NCBI GenBank assembly: GCA_019456165.1
Contig: VRUJ01000014.1
Coordinates: 24,097-88,096 of the forward strand
Reading direction: 5' to 3'
Length of the DNA: 64,000 nucleotides
Origin: Chloroflexota bacterium
GTDB lineage: Bacteria; Chloroflexota; Anaerolineae; Anaerolineales; UBA11579
The notes beneath the pieces are model-generated. The model did no database searches. It had not been told where the DNA came from and saw only the letters and a list, made by a program, of their open reading frames with translations. A program made the position numbers and the translations under genes. Each line of letters begins with the position of its first letter. Within the stretch, counting starts at the first letter, position 1. This document shows, in pieces, positions 60,754-64,000 of the stretch.

Positions 60754-60821
60754 ATATTGAAATCACACAGTGAACGTTAAATATTAGGAATATTAAGTCA
60801 CTATTTGAGTTGGAGAGGCTG

Positions 60822-61244
60822 ATGCCGACGATAAACCAATTGGTACGCAAAGGTAGAAAATCTAAGAAGGTGAAAAGCAAAGCGCCGGCGTTGCAGTACG
60901 TTTTTAATTCTTACAAGCAACGACGTATACGCCAGCCCAAAGGGGCGCCTCAAAAGAGGGGTGTTTGCACGGTCGTGCGTACCATGACCCCTAAAAAGCC
61001 AAATTCGGCCTTACGAAAGATTGCACGCGTAAGATTGACCAATGGCCTTGAAGTGACAGCCTATATCCCAGGAGAAGGACACACACTCCAAGAACACTCT
61101 GTTGTCCTTGTTCGTGGAGGTAGGGTAAAAGACCTCCCGGGCGTTCGTTACCATATTGTGCGCGGTACTCTCGATTCGATGGGAGTCTCCGAACGAAATC
61201 AAGGTCGCTCAAAGTACGGAACCAAACGCCCCAAAAAGGCGTAA
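60822..61244 (+). CDS. rpsL: 30S ribosomal protein S12
   Basis: 140 residues from the ATG at 60822 (GGAGAGG upstream). The TTG at 60810 would include that site. [46 protein letters not shown] and [13 protein letters not shown] are typical. The streptomycin-relevant lysines (E. coli K43 and K88) are present. An insertion of about 15 residues before PQKRG is like that of Gram-positive S12 and absent from E. coli. Confidence 0.97.
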   Translation: MPTINQLVRKGRKSKKVKSKAPALQYVFNSYKQRRIRQPKGAPQKRGVCTVVRTMTPKKPNSALRKIARVRLTNGLEVTAYIPGEGHTLQEHSVVLVRGGRVKDLPGVRYHIVRGTLDSMGVSERNQGRSKYGTKRPKKA

Positions 61245-61257
61245 TTTTATTAATCTG

Positions 61258-61286
61258 ATCGCCGGCAATTACCTGTATCCGGCGAT
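61258..61286 (+). promoter_or_regulatory. Hairpin in the rpsL-rpsG gap (candidate S7 binding site)
   Basis: ATCGCCGG (61258-61265) pairs with CCGGCGAT (61279-61286). No T run follows, so it is not a terminator. In E. coli the same intergenic position binds S7 to control the str operon. Confidence 0.45.
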
Positions 61287-61314
61287 TATCTTGTCTCTAA
61301 CCAGGAGAAATTGT

Positions 61315-61785
61315 ATGCCCAGAAGGTACACTCCAAAAAAAAGAAAGATTTCCCCCGATGTGCGCTTTGGCAGTGTCGATGTACATTCTTTCATCAATAG
61401 GATTATGAAGGGCGGGAAGAAGAGTGTGGCCACACGTGTGCTGTATGATGCTATGGATCTTATTGAAGAACGCACAAAAAAGAACCCTCTGGAAGTGTTC
61501 GAGTCTGCGATGAAAAACGTTTCTCCACAGATGGAAGTGAGGCCCCGCCGCGTCGGTGGTGCCACCTACCAAGTTCCTATGGAAGTGCAGCCGCACCGCC
61601 AATTCGCATTGGCAACCCGCTGGATAATTGAGGCTACAAGAGCTCGCAGTGGTAATTCATTCGCCGAAAAATTAGCAGGAGAATTAATGGATGCTGCTAA
61701 AAATGAAGGCCCAGCAATACGTAAACGTGAAGAAGCTCATCGCATGGCAGAAGCCAACCGGGCCTTTTCACATTACCGTGTATAA
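61315..61785 (+). CDS. rpsG: 30S ribosomal protein S7
   Basis: 156 residues from the ATG at 61315 (AGGAG upstream). The open frame that runs back into rpsL is not used. [56 protein letters not shown] and [20 protein letters not shown] are the standard S7 blocks. It initiates 30S head assembly and sits between rpsL and fusA in the usual order. Confidence 0.98.
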   Translation: MPRRYTPKKRKISPDVRFGSVDVHSFINRIMKGGKKSVATRVLYDAMDLIEERTKKNPLEVFESAMKNVSPQMEVRPRRVGGATYQVPMEVQPHRQFALATRWIIEATRARSGNSFAEKLAGELMDAAKNEGPAIRKREEAHRMAEANRAFSHYRV

Positions 61786-61817
61786 GGTTTTAGTTTGATA
61801 ATTATTGGTATTGTTTT

Positions 61818-63893
61818 ATGACACAAAAGTTTACTTTAGAGAAGTTTCGTAATATAGGTATCATTGCCCACATTGATGCAGGCAAAACTACCACAACTGA
61901 ACGGGTCTTATTCTACACAGGTAAAACGCACCGTATTGGGTCTGTTGACGATGGCACTACAGTTACCGACTGGATGGATCAGGAGCGAGAACGCGGCATT
62001 ACAATTGCATCCGCAGCTGTCTCCGCAGTCTGGAAAGAGTACTTATTTAATGTTATCGATACCCCAGGCCATATTGATTTTACCGCCGAAGTACAGCGTT
62101 CCTTGCGCGTGCTTGATGGTGGCATAGTAGTATTCGACGCTGTTCAAGGTGTAGAACCTCAAAGCGAGACTGTTTGGCGCCAGGCTGATCTTTACGGCGT
62201 TCCTCGGATTTGTTTTGTAAATAAAATGGATCGTGTAGGAGCATCTTATGAACGCACGATTGATATGATCCGCGAACGTTTGGGAGCTAACCCTCTAGCT
62301 GTTCAACTACCGATTGGGGAAGAAGCCGGATATCAAGGCGTGGTAGATCTCTTTTCTGAGAAAGCCATCATTTGGGAAGATGATCTTGGGAAAGACCCAC
62401 TTGAGACCGATATCCCATCAGAACTCTTAGCCGATGCCGAACAAATGCGTGAACGCATGGTTGAGGCAATTGCCGAAACGGACGAAGAATTAACCTTGAA
62501 GTACCTTGAAGGGAAAGAGATTAGCGTCCAGGAGTTGAAGACAGCCCTGCGGAAGGCAGTTATCGCTAATCAAGCTACCCCGGTGTATTGTGGCAGTTCA
62601 CTTAAGAATAAAGGTGTTCAGCCACTTCTTGATGGGGTTATTAAATTCCTGCCTTCACCCTTAGATATTCCCCCTGTAATAGGTTTTCACCCAAAAACTG
62701 GCGAAGAAATTGAGCGCGCCGCGGATGAGAATGAGCCTCTAAGCGCGCTGGTATTCAAAATAGTAACTGATCCATATGTCGGCCGCTTGGCGTATTTCCG
62801 TGTTTACTCTGGGAAAATTACTTCTGGAAGTAATGTTTACAACCCGGTGAAAAGCAAACGTGAACGTATAGGTCGTTTAATCCGTATGTACGCCGACAGG
62901 CGCGAAGATATTAAGGAAGTAAAAGCAGGAGATATTGGCGCTGTCCTAGGGCTAAAGAACACCTTTACAGGGGATACCCTATGTAATGAAGGCGTGCAAA
63001 TCGTACTGGAGAGCATTGACTTCCCTGATCCGGTAATCTCGGTAGCTATCGAGCCAAAAACCCAGGCGGATCAAGAAAAAATGTCTGGCGCATTACACCG
63101 ATTATCTGAAGAAGACCCAACTTTCCAGGTAAGGAGTGATCCGGAAACTGGCCAAACAATCATCTCAGGGATGGGTGAACTACACCTTGAAATTCTTGTG
63201 GACCGTATGATGAGGGAGTTCAAAGTGCAGGCCAATATTGGCCGGCCGCGGGTTGCTTACCGTGAAACGATCACCAAACCAGTTGAGAGAGCAGAATATC
63301 GCCATGTAAAACAGACCGGTGGGCGTGGGCAATACGGCCATGTCGTGCTTGAATTAGAGCCCAACGAACCTGGTAAAGGGATAGAATTTGTCCGTAAAAT
63401 CGTGGGAGGCTCTATTCCGAAGGAATTTCTTCCGGCGGTTGAAAAAGGTGTGATGGAAGCAGTTCAGGGTGGTATCGTTGGTGGCTACCCAGTAGTTGAT
63501 ATTATAATAACGTTGTATGATGGTTCGTTTCATGAAGTCGACTCGAGTGAAATGGCCTTTAAAATGGCAGGCTCAATGGCTTTCAGAGAAGGTATGCAAG
63601 CAGGTAAAGCTGTTCTCCTTGAACCGCTTATGAAAGTGGAAGTTATTGTTCCCGATGAGAATTTGGGCGATGTCGTTGGGCAGTTAAATGCCCGCCGGGC
63701 GGACATTCTCGGTATGGAAATCCGTCCTGGGAGTACCCAGGCTATCCGTGCAATGGTTCCTCTGGCTGAGATGTTTGGTTACGCCACCGAATTACGTTCA
63801 GCTACAAAAGGACGTGGTGTCTTCAGTATGGAATTTGATCATTATGCACAAGTTTCACAAAGCAAAATCAAAGAAATGGTTAAAAGTAATTAA
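61818..63893 (+). CDS. fusA: Elongation factor G
   Basis: 691 residues. The GTPase domain has [19 protein letters not shown] (G1), RGITI (G2), DTPGHIDF (G3) and NKMDR (G4). The later domains include [15 protein letters not shown] and the domain IV loop ([11 protein letters not shown], then [15 protein letters not shown]). It catalyses ribosomal translocation. The gene lies 32 bases after rpsG and precedes tuf. Confidence 0.98.
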   Translation: MTQKFTLEKFRNIGIIAHIDAGKTTTTERVLFYTGKTHRIGSVDDGTTVTDWMDQERERGITIASAAVSAVWKEYLFNVIDTPGHIDFTAEVQRSLRVLDGGIVVFDAVQGVEPQSETVWRQADLYGVPRICFVNKMDRVGASYERTIDMIRERLGANPLAVQLPIGEEAGYQGVVDLFSEKAIIWEDDLGKDPLETDIPSELLADAEQMRERMVEAIAETDEELTLKYLEGKEISVQELKTALRKAVIANQATPVYCGSSLKNKGVQPLLDGVIKFLPSPLDIPPVIGFHPKTGEEIERAADENEPLSALVFKIVTDPYVGRLAYFRVYSGKITSGSNVYNPVKSKRERIGRLIRMYADRREDIKEVKAGDIGAVLGLKNTFTGDTLCNEGVQIVLESIDFPDPVISVAIEPKTQADQEKMSGALHRLSEEDPTFQVRSDPETGQTIISGMGELHLEILVDRMMREFKVQANIGRPRVAYRETITKPVERAEYRHVKQTGGRGQYGHVVLELEPNEPGKGIEFVRKIVGGSIPKEFLPAVEKGVMEAVQGGIVGGYPVVDIIITLYDGSFHEVDSSEMAFKMAGSMAFREGMQAGKAVLLEPLMKVEVIVPDENLGDVVGQLNARRADILGMEIRPGSTQAIRAMVPLAEMFGYATELRSATKGRGVFSMEFDHYAQVSQSKIKEMVKSN

Positions 63894-63930
63894 TTAGCAA
63901 TTTATTTTTTTCTTAGTAGGAGTAAAACCT

Positions 63931-64000
63931 ATGGGTAAGCAAAAGTTTGAACGCAATAAACCGCACTTGAACGTGGGCACAATGGGGCACATTGACCACG
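63931..64000 (+). CDS. tuf: Elongation factor Tu, 5' fragment (cut by window end)
   Basis: Starts at the ATG at 63931 with AGGAG ten bases upstream. The visible product begins [20 protein letters not shown] and reaches the first GTP-binding loop (GHIDHG). The normal EF-Tu start and its place after fusA make the assignment safe. Confidence 0.95.
   Translation, partial: MGKQKFERNKPHLNVGTMGHIDH

Noticed and set aside
60604..60790. A tRNA or small ORF between rpoB and rpsL
   Set aside because: No cloverleaf or T-loop sequence is visible. The only ATG frames are a few codons long. The segment is explained by promoter and leader hairpins.

Overview
The window looks like chromosomal DNA of a Chloroflexota bacterium, probably an Anaerolineae-type lineage. 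This is inferred from gene content: a secretin-free Tad pilus locus, GT-C membrane glycosyltransferases in series, kinase-FHA and STAND/TPR signalling proteins, a Gram-positive-like S12, and a cyclic-2,3-diphosphoglycerate-synthetase-like GTPase. Base composition is moderate, with AT-rich accessory patches. No tRNA, rRNA, CRISPR array, transposase or prophage gene was recognised. The one structural RNA found is RNase P RNA (minus strand, 55826-56290).

Layout. 1-5692: four consecutive integral-membrane proteins of GT-C/GT87 type, the first cut by the window edge. 5721-7597: a DegU/DegS-like two-component pair. 7626-14129: a Tad/Flp pilus locus (pilin, CpaB, TadZ, TadA, TadB, TadC) with separate promoters for pilin and machinery. 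14143-15504: ComF-like protein and long hibernation factor. 15589-19344 (minus): a cyclic-nucleotide-domain protein with a small partner, then a TlpA / Lgt-like / PTR1-type reductase / FolB / FolK operon. 19503-20298: a thioredoxin-like lipoprotein with its own promoter and terminator. 20360-27135: a copper-handling operon behind a sigma70 promoter with a CsoR-type operator (CsoR, two HMA chaperones, a monohaem cytochrome c, a methyltransferase, a CPH-type and a CPC-type P1B ATPase).

27338-33735 is a signalling and metabolic block with several damaged or degenerate genes: a kinase-FHA gene with a stop codon just before its glycine loop, a paralogous kinase-FHA with the catalytic Asp changed to Asn, a receiver-GGDEF protein with both active sites degenerate but its RxxD site kept, a haloalkane-dehalogenase-like gene whose start position reads ATA, and a phosphofructokinase gene with a one-base frameshift. 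Between pfk and phoU lies an apparent minute transcription unit on the minus strand with a strong ribosome-binding site, a 17-codon ORF and complementary segments that could hide that site.

33997-39171 (minus): phoU, then a fur-fbpABC iron-uptake operon with a Fur-box-like promoter. 39228-41161: a zinc-ribbon gene, a retropepsin-like/DUF5678-like pair flanked by a 90-bp direct repeat of that gene's 5' end, and a TPR protein. 41233-45251 (minus): DnaB helicase, a DnaD-like protein, a double-AAA DnaC-like loader and a bifunctional-nuclease-family protein. 45398-49823: an atypical OmpR-family regulator, the cPGS-like GTPase, argS and rpsT. 49914-53097: an accessory insert with a DUF6979-like gene and an 853-residue STAND NTPase with 40-residue TPRs. 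53173-56302: era, a YhhN-family gene, a beta-hydroxyacid dehydrogenase and rnpB. 56451-64000: rpoB with its own promoter and terminator, without an adjacent rpoC, then a separately promoted rpsL-rpsG-fusA-tuf operon.

All assignments come from reading motifs and context by eye. No database search or folding program was run.
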